A DNA stretch of 64,000 bases from Pegoplata infirma (taxonomy: Eukaryota > Arthropoda > Insecta > Diptera > Anthomyiidae), in NCBI GenBank assembly GCA_963921195.1, contig OY992540.1, positions 17,801,136 through 17,865,135 on the forward strand, in the 5' to 3' direction. Shown here piece by piece: positions 30,240-41,136 of this stretch (positions within the stretch are counted from its first letter, which is position 1; every line of letters begins with the position of its first letter). The notes under the pieces were generated by a model. It saw only the letters and a program-made list of their open reading frames with translations, did no database searches and was not told the origin of the DNA. The position numbers were made by a program, and so were the translations under genes.

Positions 30240-31233
30240 ATGTGTATAGCCGAATGTGTTCGGGATCCATGTGCAATGGATGCCGACCACTGCCTTAAAC
30301 CAACAAAATGTATGACCGACCCACAATATTTTTTTAGTCCAAACATTTTCTCTAAACACATCTACCCTCTATCTTTAATTTTTAAGGCGGTCCCCATACA
30401 TTTTTTTTTATTTTTTGTAAATTTGTTTTATTGAACCAGCTTCTACCGGTACAATGGTGCGTCCGAGAGGGGTCATTAGTGAGACCGACCCCCATTTATT
30501 TTTACTCTACAACATTTTTTTAAAATATACCTACGCCCTATCTCCACTCCCTAAGTAGGCTACCATACAAAATTACATTTTTATAAAATTTGCTCCAACA
30601 GTTATTTGTTTAGCCTACTTAGGGAGTGGAGATAGGGCGTAGGTATATTTTAAAAAAATGTTGTAGAGTAAAAATAAATGGGGGTCGGTCTCAATAATGA
30701 CCCCTCTCGGACGCACCATTGGACCGGTAGAAGCTGATTAAATAAAACAAATTTACAAAAAATAAAAAAAATTGTATGGGGACCGCCTTAACAATTAGAG
30801 ATAGAGGGTAGGTTTGTTCAGAGAAAATGTTTGGACTAAAAAAATATTGTGGGTCGTTATACATTTTGTTGTTCTAAGGGCACTATTAGGGCACTTAGAG
30901 TGGTTGGAGCAAATTTTTAAAAATGTCGTTTTGTGTGGGAGCCCCCTTAGAAATTGGAGTTAGGGTATTAGTTTGTTCAAAGAAATGTTAAGACGTAAAA
31001 ATTAATGGGGGTCGGTCTTATAAATGACCCCTCTATGACGCACTATTGGAGCAGTAGAAATGATTTTAAGATTGAAAAACTAAAATATATTTTTTTCAAA
31101 AAATTTTAAAAAATAGTAATAATCGTTATCCCACGATCCTCCTGGGCAAAAAATTTGTAAAATCGATAGAAGTTTTACACAAAAAAATTTAAAAAAAATC
31201 GAAGAGTACAAACATTTTCAAAAATGAGATTTA

Positions 31234-32712
31234 TGGGGCTATTCTAAAATTTTATTATTATAATAAGTGCTATTATTAGCAACCCAGAATTTTATTATAG
31301 ATACCAAAAATTTCAACTCTAAAAAAAGCTTTATCAACTTTTTGTTGTTCTAAAACAATTTAATTTGAAATTTGAATTTAGACAACAAAATTTTATAAGC
31401 ACAATAGCTGTATGGGTAGGTGGGTGGTTTTGATATTTTGTTATTTTTGGGGGCATCGGTTCAAATCCCACCCATTTCTAACAAATATTTTTTTTTTGCC
31501 AATTTTTATTTTTTTTTATTACAAATATTATAATGCAGTTTTTTTTAATTTTTAAATTTTGCAATTTTTAAAAGATGCAAAAAAAAAATTATTTTTGCAT
31601 CTTTTTTTTCTGAAATTATTATTATTGTATGGTTTTAATTGGCTATTTCTCTCGCAAAAAAACATTATAATTGTCTTTAGAGGAAAAAAAATAATATATT
31701 TTTTTTAACTACACTTTTTTGCATGCAAAAAAAATTGCAATAATTTTTGTAATAATATGTTTCTTATTTTTGACTACAATAATGCGTATTTTGACAAATT
31801 GAGAAAAAATACGGAATTTTGACGAAAACAAAATGTTGGTTTCTTGTTATAAATAAAAAAATATTGTTATAGATGACAAAATATTGTTATGTACTTTTCA
31901 GTCTATAACAAGTTTTGTCATCTATAACAATATTTTTTTCATTTATAACAAGAAACCAATATTTTGTTTTCGTCAAAATTCCGTATTTTTTCGCAATTTG
32001 TCAAAATACGCATTATTGTAGTCAAAAATAAGAAACATATTATTACAAAAATTATTGCAATTTTTTTTGCATGCAAAAAAGTGTAGTTAAAAAAAAATAT
32101 TATTTTTTTTCCTCTAAAGACAATTATAATGTTTTTTTTTTGCGAGAGAAATAGCCAATTAAAACCATACAATAATAATTATTTCAGAAAAAAAAGATGC
32201 AAAAATCAATTTCTTTTGCATCTTTTAAAAATTGCGAAATTTAAAAATTAAAAAAAACTGCATTATAATATTTGTAATAAAAAAAAAAACAAAAATTGGC
32301 AAAAAAAAAATATTTGTTAGAAATGGGTGGGATTTGAACCCATGCCTGCAAAAATCAATTTCTTTTGCATCTTTTAAAAATTGCGAAATTTAAAAATTAA
32401 AAAAACTGCATTATAATATTTGTAATAAAAAAAAAAACAAAAATTGGCAAAAAAAAAATATTTGTTAGAAATGGGTGGGATTTGAACCCATGCCTCCAAA
32501 AATAACAAAATATCAAAACCAACCACCTACCCATACAGCTATTGTGCTTATAAAATTTTGTTGTCTAAATTCAAATTTCAAATTAAATTGTTTTAGAACA
32601 ACAAAAAGTTGATAAAGCTTTTTTTAGAGTTGAAATTTTTGGTATCTATAATAAAATTCTGGGTTGCTAATAATAGCACTTATTATAATAATAAAATTTT
32701 AGAATAGCCCCA
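31234..32712. mobile_element. 1.48-kb palindromic element, TTA duplication, tRNA-like boxes
   Basis: Ends TGGGGCTATTCTAAAATT and its reverse complement, flanked by TTA (31231-31233, 32713-32715); TTA and a GGGC-rich end suggest PIF/Harbinger, weakly. The arms are near-perfect around about 31890. Each arm carries GGTTCAAATCCCACCC, a B-box-like motif. The right arm has an extra ~155-bp direct duplication (about 32190-32345 and 32346-32500). Confidence 0.75.
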
Positions 32713-33048
32713 TTAAATTTAAAAACTTAAAAATCGCATACTAGAGCGCTTTTAAGAATTTTTTGGGATTTTTTTTTTAAAGTACGCAAAAAAAAATATT
32801 TTGAAAAAAAAAAAAATTGAAATTTGGACCATTTTTGTAGAAGTTATGAGTAAAAGAAATTTGAGTAAAGGAACAAACTACCAATTTTTAAAAATTCGAT
32901 ATCTTTTGAACGGGTTATCAAAAAAATCTGAAAATTTACCACGAAGGAGTTTTCGAAGGGTACTAAAAACTGTAAATAAATTAGGAAAATCTAAAAAAAA
33001 AAAAATTCAAAGTGTCCGATTTCACAAGGGTTGAGATACTTCCCTTGT

Positions 33049-33416
33049 TAGTTTTCTCACATAAAATTTTACACCAACCTTAAATTGTAATACATTAATA
33101 AAACAATGAAATAATATAAAACAGCGCGGATTTTAGTAAATATAAAAATAATAATTTACGTTTCATTTTAAATTTCGTATAAAAAGTCTGAAAAAATCAC
33201 AATAACAAGTTAGAAAAATACACTTTTACATTATTTTTAAATATAGATTTCACTCAATTTTCTCACGGGTAAATCGCAAAAAAAAAGAATGGAAAAAGGA
33301 CAGTTTTCCTAAGTACAATCAAATATCTTTTGTTTTCTATGTAATTGATATGAGCAATTTCGTGCTAAGTCTAAAATCAATTATTTTTTTTAATTGGTTT
33401 AACAAATTTTGTAATT
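33049..33416. other. AT-rich spacer, nothing recognised
   Basis: Between the palindrome end and the BEL element. No open frame or repeat landmark seen. Confidence 0.5.
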
Positions 33417-33421
33417 GATCT

Positions 33422-33962
33422 TGTGGGCGACACGGCAACCTTGCCTTAGTGATGGCAGTTTTATTTTCTTTCATCATATTCTTTTATTTCATAGTATATG
33501 TTTATTTAATCCATTTGTTTGTCAATGTGTGCTCTTTTTTAATGTATATTAATTCTTTGTTTAAAAAGGAGAAAAAATACAACGGGTCTTGTAAAGGGTA
33601 TTGGTGACAATATATGTACAAGTAAATTAAAGGGAAGATGTACAAAAAGAAACCATCTTTAAATCACTTTGCGCCAAGACCCTCAACAAGAAACCACGTA
33701 AGATAAAATCTTTTAAATATTTAATTAATTTTTGTTCTTTATTTTTTTGTTAATTATTTTAATTTTATAATTTCATTTAGTGGATAAACACACACAAAAT
33801 CACACAAAACTTCACAATACTTAATCACATTAAAAACACAAAACATTTATCATCAATAAACAACAACATCATTATTAACAATTTTCAACATAACCTAAGT
33901 GTTTCATTTGGATCGTTTATTCACGTTGGGGCGCAAAGTCAACCCTTGATCATTGGATCACA
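33422..33962 (+). repeat. BEL/Pao 5' LTR
   Basis: Starts TGTGGGCGACACGGCAACC, ends CATTGGATCACA. Differs from the 3' LTR by G at 33783 (A at 40020). Directly downstream no sequence starting TGG and matching a tRNA 3' end was seen, so the primer-binding site is unclear. Confidence 0.95.
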
Positions 33963-34094
33963 TTATTTTATTCAGTGAATATTCCAGGCAGTGAATATTT
34001 TATTCAACAAGTTCTAGTCACTGTGATTGAAAAGCCCTTTATAATTGTGATTGCATTTGTGAGACAATTTAAAAAATTTTATGACACAAAATTC

Positions 34095-37000
34095 ATGTCG
34101 GATTCTGAGACAACACCAAACAGAGTAAGCCAAAGAAGTAACAAAGGTATTCCACCTGCAAGATTTCAAAATCGTATAAGCCCGATGTCGAAGAATCAGC
34201 CACAGACACCTATCTTGCCGCAGGGGAATACAGAAACGCCACAAACTTCTAGGAATCCGACGCAGCCAGCTTCAAATATGTCAGCCAGTTCTCGCCCTAC
34301 AAATGCTCAGCCGCAAGTCCAGCATCAAGTCCAACAGCCGCTTGCACAAATACAGCCACATAGCCAATCGTCATCTAATCATCAGCCTGCACAACAAACA
34401 CCTGATTATGTGACCGCCATGTCACGTGAGTTTGATCGTAAATTAGCCGATATGAAAAACGAATTCCAGAGGCAAATGCATGTAATGCAGGAATTAATGA
34501 TATCAAGTACGCAACAGGTGAGTAATAGTGTTGCGCAATTACGTAGTGAACGCCGCGTGGAAATAAGAAATGTCACTCCACCACAACAAGAAAATGACAA
34601 TGTTGCAGAATTACGTAATGATGTAAACGACGAAAATACAGATGCCACTCTACGATCACAAAATATACCTTCAACTAATTCTTCATTGGGCAGTGAAAAT
34701 AGTACGAGATCATTACAGCAAAGACAAAAGAAAATTTACCCACTGCCAGAATTTTCAGGTAAGCCAGAAGAGTGGCAAAGTTTTATAGAATCGTTCAGGA
34801 GTACGACAAATGAATTTGATTATTCCAACCTCCACAATATTATGCGCCTTCGGGACGCCATTAAAGGAAAAGCCAAAGATACTGTGGAGGCACTCCTGTC
34901 AAACTCAGCCAATGTTAACGCCATTATAGAAACTTTAGAAGAAACTTATGGCAGGCCCGAACAGCTGATCAAAAGCCAAATTGAGAAAATGAGACGAATA
35001 GCACCGATAGCCGATGATAGCCTTGATCAGCTCATTGATTTGGCCAACAAGATTACCAATATGGCAACATTTTTGAAAAACGCTAAAGGTGAGCATCATT
35101 TGTCAAACCCTACACTTTTAAGCGAAATAGTTGGAAAATTACCTACTACCCGTCAACTGCAATGGGCTGAAAAGTGTCTTTCCCTTAAAGGGGATGGTCG
35201 TACTGCCACAGTCGTCGATTTTAGTGAATGGTTAAATGGTATTCGTCGTATAGCAAATATGGTTTCGGATTCACTGCCCATCGCTTCTGCTCAAAAACGC
35301 CAAACAACTACAATTCAACCTACAACAAATTTTTCAAAAACATCTGGTCGTAAATTTGTTCACATTGCTGTTGCTGATAGAAAATGCATTTTATGCAGTG
35401 GTGAGTGTAGTGATATCGATCATTGTAATTCTTTTAAATCACTTCCAGTTGACTCACGATGGGAAAAAGTAAAAGAACTAAAGGTATGTTTTTCGTGTCT
35501 GAAAAAGGGCCATCAAACAACACAATGCTACAAAAAGAAAAAATGCGGTGTAAATGGTTGCAGCCGAATTCATCATAATTTATTACACAATTTAAATGCT
35601 GCTGGTACTTCGTCAGGCGTAGCCCCACAAAACACAAACGCCCCATCATCATCCACTGCACATGCTGCTGCTGGATCCAGCTCCGATCGTGTAAGCTGCC
35701 ACTACAACGGTAATGTTGCCTCAAGCGATGTATTATTTCAAGTCATCCCAATAAAGTTGTATGGCCAAGGAACTGAAGTTTCCACTTATGCATTTGTTGA
35801 CGATGGAGCAAACGCTACCATTGTGGACAGCCATATAGCACAGCAATTGGGAGTCGTTGGTAAGAAAAGTACTCTGGAATTGTACTGGTTAAATCGTGAA
35901 ATGGCCACAGAATCGACAGAAATTATTGAGTTAGAAATTAGTGGTGTAGACAAAGAAGCAAAAAAATATAAACTGTCAAATGTGTTTACATCTGAAAAGT
36001 TAGCGTTGCCAACCCAATCTTTTTATGCCGGTGAGTACACTGAGAGAAATAATTATTTATCTGGGTTACCATTACATAGTTATGAAAATGTACAACCAAA
36101 AATTATAATCAGCCTTGTCCATGCCTATTTGACGGTGCCAATAGAAACTCCCAGGACAGGCCCTGGACCAATCGTAGTGAAAACTAGATTGGGTTGGCTG
36201 GCATATGGACACGTAAATAATGATAAATCTAAAAGCCAACATTGGATGTGCCATGCTTATTTGAAAAATAATGAAAACATGACAGATATAAATAATCTTA
36301 TTTCTAGTTATTTTTCTATAGAATCTTTTGGAATAAAACCAGATGTAAAGCCGCCCATTTCAAAAGATGATGCCCGGGCCATAGATATTCTAGAAAACAC
36401 GACAAGAAAAGTACAAGGTAGATATGAAGTTGCATTGCTATGGAAAGAGTTTTGTCCACCATTTCCTGATAGTTTTGCCATGGCCATGAGACGACTTGAA
36501 GGGGTAGAAAGAAAAATGGCTCAAGACCCTAATTTTGCCGCCGAATATTGTGAGAAGATTGAACATTACATCAAAATGGGGTATGCCGAACGTCTATGTG
36601 AAGAAGAAGCAGAACAACGTACTGCAAAAACATTTTATGTACCTCATTTTGGTGTAAAAAACCCCAACAAAAGTGGCATTAGATTGGTTTTTGACGCAGC
36701 TGCAGAGGTGAGAAACGTTTCTTTAAACAAATTGTTGTTGCCGGGTCCTGATATGAACCAGCCGCTACTAGCGATACTTTTTAAATTTCGCCAAGCGCCA
36801 GTGGCAGTTACGGGCGATATACAAGAGATGTTTCACCAAATTTTAGTTAGAAAAGAAGATCGTGACAGTCAAAGATTCATTTGGAGAAAAGGTAAGCCTG
36901 AAAATAAGGTGGAAACCTACGTTATGAAAAGACTTATTTTTGGGGCAACATGCTCACCGGCCGTGGCCCAACATGTTAAAAATTTTAACGCAAAAACTTT

Positions 37001-39686
37001 TGAAAATATTTACCCAAGAGCAGTACATGGCATTTGTGAACGCCACTATGTGGATGACTATGTGGACTGCTTTCAAACTGAAGATGAGGCTATTGAAGTG
37101 GTAAATAAGGTAATTGAAATTCATAAAGAAGCCGGATTCAATTTACGCCATATCAATTCAAATTCGGAAAAAGTTAAAATTTTTTGTGGTGACAACGAAC
37201 AAGAAGAAGCAGTAAAAATAGAAAAAGAATTTGATCGTATACTGGGTATGCACTGGCTTACCAAATCTGATAATTTTGTTTTTAAATTAAAGTTTACTAA
37301 TATTCCACAAGAAATTCTTGAATTCCAGCGTAAGCCGACAAAAAGAGAGCTGTTGAGACTACATATGTCTATATTTGACCCGTACGGCTTTCTTGTGGAT
37401 TTTATGGTAACTGCTAAAATAATCATGCAAGGTGTTTGGAAAACACAAATACAGTGGGACGAGCAAATTTCCGATGAATTGTATATCCGATGGAAATCAT
37501 GGATGGAGGAATTACCCAAAGTCCTGAAATTTGAAATACCAAGGTGTTATGCCTCAACGTTCGAAGCGGCAGCCGTCGACCTGCATGTATTTGTGGACGC
37601 CAGCGAACAGGCTTTGGCTGTTGTTGCATATTGGCGTGTGGTGATGGCTGGGCAAGTAAGTGTGGCATTTGTAGCGGCTAAGAGTAGTTGTGCACCAATT
37701 CGATACCATAGCATTCCTAAAATGGAACTACAAGCCGCAACCATGGGTGTTCGTCTTAGTCAATCGATAGCTGCCTACCATAGCGTTGAAATTCGTAATT
37801 GCGTATTTTGGAGCGATTCAAACACGGTTTTAAAGTGGATCAGGTCTGACCACAAAAGATACAAACAATATGTAGCAAATCGTGTCGCCGAAATTCTTGA
37901 AGCTAGCAGTATCGAACAGTGGAGGTGGTGTGAAGGTGCTTTAAACCCTGCCGATGATGGCACCCGTGCAAAGTTTCCTCCTCGTTACAACCCCAATAGT
38001 AGATGGAAGCTTGGTCCGGATTTTTTGATGCAAGATGAACGTCATTGGCCTCAAGAACCCCCAGGACCCCATATTGATGAATCATGTGAAGACGAAATTC
38101 GAACAAAATTTGTTTTTGTTGCTGCTTGTCAGGTATGTTATGTAGTACCAAATATTAATCGTTTTTCTAACTATTCGAGGTATAAACGGACAACCGCCTG
38201 GGTGTTACGGTATGCAGAAAATCTGAAGAGGCGTTATAAAAAGCAAGACTTGATACAAGGGCCTTTGACTGCTGAAGAGGAAAGTGCAGCCGAATTTTAT
38301 TTGTGTCGTTGGGCACAAAAGCAAGCCTATGCAGATGACTTAGCCGAAATTGTTAGCAAAAATGCAGTCTCACCAAATAGTTCCTTGAAGATGTTAAACC
38401 CATTTGTGGGTGAGGATGGCCTTATTCGTTGTAGCAGCCGTTTGGAGAGAGCAGAGTGCATTTCGCCGCCAGCTAGAAAACCTATAATCCTGCCAAATAA
38501 TCACGCTCTCTCTCGACTTATAGTTCAGCACTACCACAACAAATTTCGACACATAAACATCTCAACCATCATTTGCGAAATAAGGCAAACTTTTTGGATA
38601 CCGTCTTTGCGCCGCCTTGTCAACACGGCCCAATCAAAGTGCATGTTATGCAGACTTAAAAAATCTAAGCCAATTCAACCCCAAATGAGTGCACTTCCAA
38701 TGGATCGTGTCCAGCCCTTTGTGCGTCCTTTTAGCTACACGGGTGTAGATTTCTTTGGCCCACTAAATGTCACTATTAGGCGTGCCCGTGAAAAGAGATG
38801 GGTTTGCCTTTTTACGTGTTTAACTGTACGTGCAGTTCACTTGGAATTGGCCACCGACCTGTCAAGCGATGCCTTCATATTGTGCCTAAGAAATTTTATG
38901 AATCGAAGAGGTGTGCCACTACAAATAAGAAGCGATAATGGAACGAATTTTGTCGGTGTGACGACTGAATTGAAAGGCACTACAGATTTCCTCGACCACG
39001 ATGACATCACCTCAAAACTGTCCCCCTTGGGCATAAAATGGATTTTTAATACTCCAGCCAATCCAGCCCAAGGCGGAGCATGGGAACGTTTGGTGCAATC
39101 CATTAAAAAAGTTCTATACAACATGTTGAAAGAAGTGGAACCAAGAGTGGACACGTTGAGCAGTTTATTAATAGAGGCCGAATGTATAGTCAACTCCCGT
39201 CCCCTTACCCACCTTCCGGTCACTCCCGATGAGCCCGAACCCTTAACCCCAAACCATTCTACGCAAACCCCTTCATCTCCAGAACCTCGATTGATGTGCT
39301 TACGTAAACAATGGAGGGTTTTGTCCAATTTAAAGAATTGTTTTTGGAAAAGGTGGATAAGGGAGTACCTACCTGAACTCACAAGACGCAAAAAGTGGTG
39401 TTTACCAACCCAAACGTTAAATGAAGGATGTCTGGTTTTGGTTTGTGACCCTGATGCTCCCAGATCACAATGGAAACGAGGTAGGGTACATGAATTATAT
39501 TATGGTAAATACGGTATAGCCAGATCTGCAGAAGTTGTCACAACTAGTGGTGTTTTAAAACGGCCCGTTTCCAAGCTGGCAGTGTTGGATGTAGAGGTGT
39601 CGCCTGATGTTGAAGTAGGTGATTCTCCTCCTCCGGAATCGATTCACGGGGGTGGGAATGTGGGCGACACGGCAACCTTGCCTTAG
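34095..39686 (+). CDS. BEL/Pao Gag-Pol polyprotein, intact, 1863 aa
   Basis: The frame is open from 33975, but the first ATG is at 34095 (MSDSETTPN), the likely start. Domains in order: Gln/Pro-rich N-terminus; Gag-like DUF1759 region from about residue 214 (YPLPEFSGKPEEWQSFIESF); Cys/His knuckles at about 430-490 (CFSCLKKGHQTTQC); aspartic protease at about 568 with FVDDGANATIV in place of the usual D-S/T-G; reverse transcriptase with VTGDIQEMFHQI (about 904) and YVDD (about 985); RNase H with VFVDASEQ (about 1165); integrase with an HHCC zinc-binding domain (about 1478-1520) and catalytic core GVDFFGP (about 1550), RSDNGTNF (about 1611) and GGAWERL (about 1658). The stop lies 26 bp inside the 3' LTR. 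No frameshift or internal stop, so it may be active. Confidence 0.96.
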   Translation: MSDSETTPNRVSQRSNKGIPPARFQNRISPMSKNQPQTPILPQGNTETPQTSRNPTQPASNMSASSRPTNAQPQVQHQVQQPLAQIQPHSQSSSNHQPAQQTPDYVTAMSREFDRKLADMKNEFQRQMHVMQELMISSTQQVSNSVAQLRSERRVEIRNVTPPQQENDNVAELRNDVNDENTDATLRSQNIPSTNSSLGSENSTRSLQQRQKKIYPLPEFSGKPEEWQSFIESFRSTTNEFDYSNLHNIMRLRDAIKGKAKDTVEALLSNSANVNAIIETLEETYGRPEQLIKSQIEKMRRIAPIADDSLDQLIDLANKITNMATFLKNAKGEHHLSNPTLLSEIVGKLPTTRQLQWAEKCLSLKGDGRTATVVDFSEWLNGIRRIANMVSDSLPIASAQKRQTTTIQPTTNFSKTSGRKFVHIAVADRKCILCSGECSDIDHCNSFKSLPVDSRWEKVKELKVCFSCLKKGHQTTQCYKKKKCGVNGCSRIHHNLLHNLNAAGTSSGVAPQNTNAPSSSTAHAAAGSSSDRVSCHYNGNVASSDVLFQVIPIKLYGQGTEVSTYAFVDDGANATIVDSHIAQQLGVVGKKSTLELYWLNREMATESTEIIELEISGVDKEAKKYKLSNVFTSEKLALPTQSFYAGEYTERNNYLSGLPLHSYENVQPKIIISLVHAYLTVPIETPRTGPGPIVVKTRLGWLAYGHVNNDKSKSQHWMCHAYLKNNENMTDINNLISSYFSIESFGIKPDVKPPISKDDARAIDILENTTRKVQGRYEVALLWKEFCPPFPDSFAMAMRRLEGVERKMAQDPNFAAEYCEKIEHYIKMGYAERLCEEEAEQRTAKTFYVPHFGVKNPNKSGIRLVFDAAAEVRNVSLNKLLLPGPDMNQPLLAILFKFRQAPVAVTGDIQEMFHQILVRKEDRDSQRFIWRKGKPENKVETYVMKRLIFGATCSPAVAQHVKNFNAKTFENIYPRAVHGICERHYVDDYVDCFQTEDEAIEVVNKVIEIHKEAGFNLRHINSNSEKVKIFCGDNEQEEAVKIEKEFDRILGMHWLTKSDNFVFKLKFTNIPQEILEFQRKPTKRELLRLHMSIFDPYGFLVDFMVTAKIIMQGVWKTQIQWDEQISDELYIRWKSWMEELPKVLKFEIPRCYASTFEAAAVDLHVFVDASEQALAVVAYWRVVMAGQVSVAFVAAKSSCAPIRYHSIPKMELQAATMGVRLSQSIAAYHSVEIRNCVFWSDSNTVLKWIRSDHKRYKQYVANRVAEILEASSIEQWRWCEGALNPADDGTRAKFPPRYNPNSRWKLGPDFLMQDERHWPQEPPGPHIDESCEDEIRTKFVFVAACQVCYVVPNINRFSNYSRYKRTTAWVLRYAENLKRRYKKQDLIQGPLTAEEESAAEFYLCRWAQKQAYADDLAEIVSKNAVSPNSSLKMLNPFVGEDGLIRCSSRLERAECISPPARKPIILPNNHALSRLIVQHYHNKFRHINISTIICEIRQTFWIPSLRRLVNTAQSKCMLCRLKKSKPIQPQMSALPMDRVQPFVRPFSYTGVDFFGPLNVTIRRAREKRWVCLFTCLTVRAVHLELATDLSSDAFILCLRNFMNRRGVPLQIRSDNGTNFVGVTTELKGTTDFLDHDDITSKLSPLGIKWIFNTPANPAQGGAWERLVQSIKKVLYNMLKEVEPRVDTLSSLLIEAECIVNSRPLTHLPVTPDEPEPLTPNHSTQTPSSPEPRLMCLRKQWRVLSNLKNCFWKRWIREYLPELTRRKKWCLPTQTLNEGCLVLVCDPDAPRSQWKRGRVHELYYGKYGIARSAEVVTTSGVLKRPVSKLAVLDVEVSPDVEVGDSPPPESIHGGGNVGDTATLP

Positions 39687-40199
39687 TGATGGCAGTTTTA
39701 TTTTCTTTCATCATATTCTTTTATTTCATAGTATATGTTTATTTAATCCATTTGTTTGTCAATGTGTGCTCTTTTTTAATGTATATTAATTCTTTGTTTA
39801 AAAAGGAGAAAAAATACAACGGGTCTTGTAAAGGGTATTGGTGACAATATATGTACAAGTAAATTAAAGGGAAGATGTACAAAAAGAAACCATCTTTAAA
39901 TCACTTTGCGCCAAGACCCTCAACAAGAAACCACGTAAGATAAAATCTTTTAAATATTTAATTAATTTTTGTTCTTTATTTTTTTGTTAATTATTTTAAT
40001 TTTATAATTTCATTTAGTGAATAAACACACACAAAATCACACAAAACTTCACAATACTTAATCACATTAAAAACACAAAACATTTATCATCAATAAACAA
40101 CAACATCATTATTAACAATTTTCAACATAACCTAAGTGTTTCATTTGGATCGTTTATTCACGTTGGGGCGCAAAGTCAACCCTTGATCATTGGATCACA
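39659..40199 (+). repeat. BEL/Pao 3' LTR
   Basis: 541 bp, identical to the 5' LTR except one base. A purine-rich tract, CGGGGGTGGGAA, ends at 39658, just before it, and is the likely plus-strand primer. Confidence 0.95.
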
Positions 40200-40204
40200 G
40201 ATCT

Positions 40205-41100
40205 GTTTTTTTATTATCTTTTTTGTGTGCTGTGTCTCTATAGGAAATTCCTTAATATTTTTATAAATTAAATCCTGATTAATTTCAATTATTGGAAATG
40301 AAAAAAAAATATAGAAATAATAATTGTTTATATAGAAATTTTGGTAATGACCTAATTTTGTGATCAAAACAAACAAACCACTTATAAACAAATAAAAGCC
40401 GCTGGTCAAAAGAGAAAAAATACAAATGTATAAATAATATAAATAAAAAAAATAATAAAACAAAAGATGAGAACCAAATTGTGTTTTTTGTAATATTTGG
40501 TCTACAATAGTAATGAATACGATATGTATAAAAAAATTTATAATAAAAAATAAACAAACGAAAAAAAGTGCTTTTGGCATGTAAGTAAGTATTCATACAA
40601 ATGCATGTATTTATATCAAAAAAGACCTTGGCCGACAAAAATTTGTTTGAATGTTAAACGCCACAATAACAAAATATAAATAAAATTAAATAATCTGATA
40701 GCTAAAAGACATTTAATATTACTTTTTTCCAAACTATGGATAAACAAAAAAAGGATCAACAAATTTTAATATCTTTTAACCCAAAAAAAAATATAAAAAT
40801 AGTGACGCTACTAATGTAGGTCAAGATTATTTATGATGATAAGAATCAAATTTCCATGTGTGGTAAATTTGATTATAATGTAATTAACCTTTTTGTGTGT
40901 TTTGTTATTTTATCAAACAATTTAAAACCAATTTGCTGGCGTTAGAGGAATTTTGTCGGTAAAATTATACCGTTTATTTTGTTATAAACAATTTAAAATT
41001 TCCGAATTTAATCTCTTTTTTTTCGATTTTAGTTACGAGGTAACACCCCTGGATTTGAGTTCCCAATTAAGAAATTCTCCCTTACTTATTAATTTTTTAT
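40205..41100. other. AT-rich spacer, nothing recognised
   Basis: About 0.9 kb between the BEL element and the split mini-me/DINE copy. Short open frames here have no recognisable motif. Confidence 0.5.
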
Positions 41101-41136
41101 TTTTTATACCCTCCACTTAGTGATAGAGGGTATATA
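41101..41136 (-). mobile_element. Left fragment of mini-me/DINE-like copy 10 (rest at 62579-63563)
   Basis: TATACCCTCCACTTAGTGAT, AGAGGGTATAT, then broken by X. The next bases of the family (AAGTTTGTCATTCCG) appear only at 62579. Confidence 0.75.

Larger units (their letters stand above)
24178..33048. repeat. Giant palindromic element, centre near 30.59 kb, opened by nested insertions
   Basis: From the left edge, CATTCCATGTGAAATCGAAC and CCTTCGTGGTAAATTTTCAG reappear inverted near 33.0 kb, and successive blocks pair inwards to CTCCACTCCCTAAGTAGGCT (ends 30561) and its reverse complement from 30612. Without insertions each arm is about 1-1.5 kb and the loop about 50 bp. The left arm is interrupted at 24329-24868, 25197-26814, 27064-27946, 28005-28600 and 28641-30239, and the right arm at 31234-32712. 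The extreme right end is CTAACAAGGGAAGTATCTCA in reverse, not the left end's GGGGCATTCC, so the termini are chimeric. Confidence 0.72.
33422..40199 (+). mobile_element. BEL/Pao LTR retrotransposon, complete, 6778 bp
   Basis: Two 541-bp LTRs, TGTG..CACA, flanked by the 5-bp duplication GATCT (33417-33421, 40200-40204), the usual size for BEL/Pao. One uninterrupted Gag-Pol frame. The LTRs differ at one base that I could find, so the insertion is recent. No env-like frame. Confidence 0.96.

Noticed and set aside
31403..31475. A functional tRNA gene
   Set aside because: Only the B-box/T-arm is good; no acceptor stem or clear anticodon arm can be paired, and it is within a palindromic transposon.
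32801..33034. Lys-rich 77-codon frame
   Set aside because: Part of the palindrome arm; the same sequence at 24.2-24.9 and 63.8-64.0 kb does not preserve the frame.
34014..39391. Several minus-strand open frames of 60-184 codons
   Set aside because: Antisense shadows of the BEL/Pao Gag-Pol frame.
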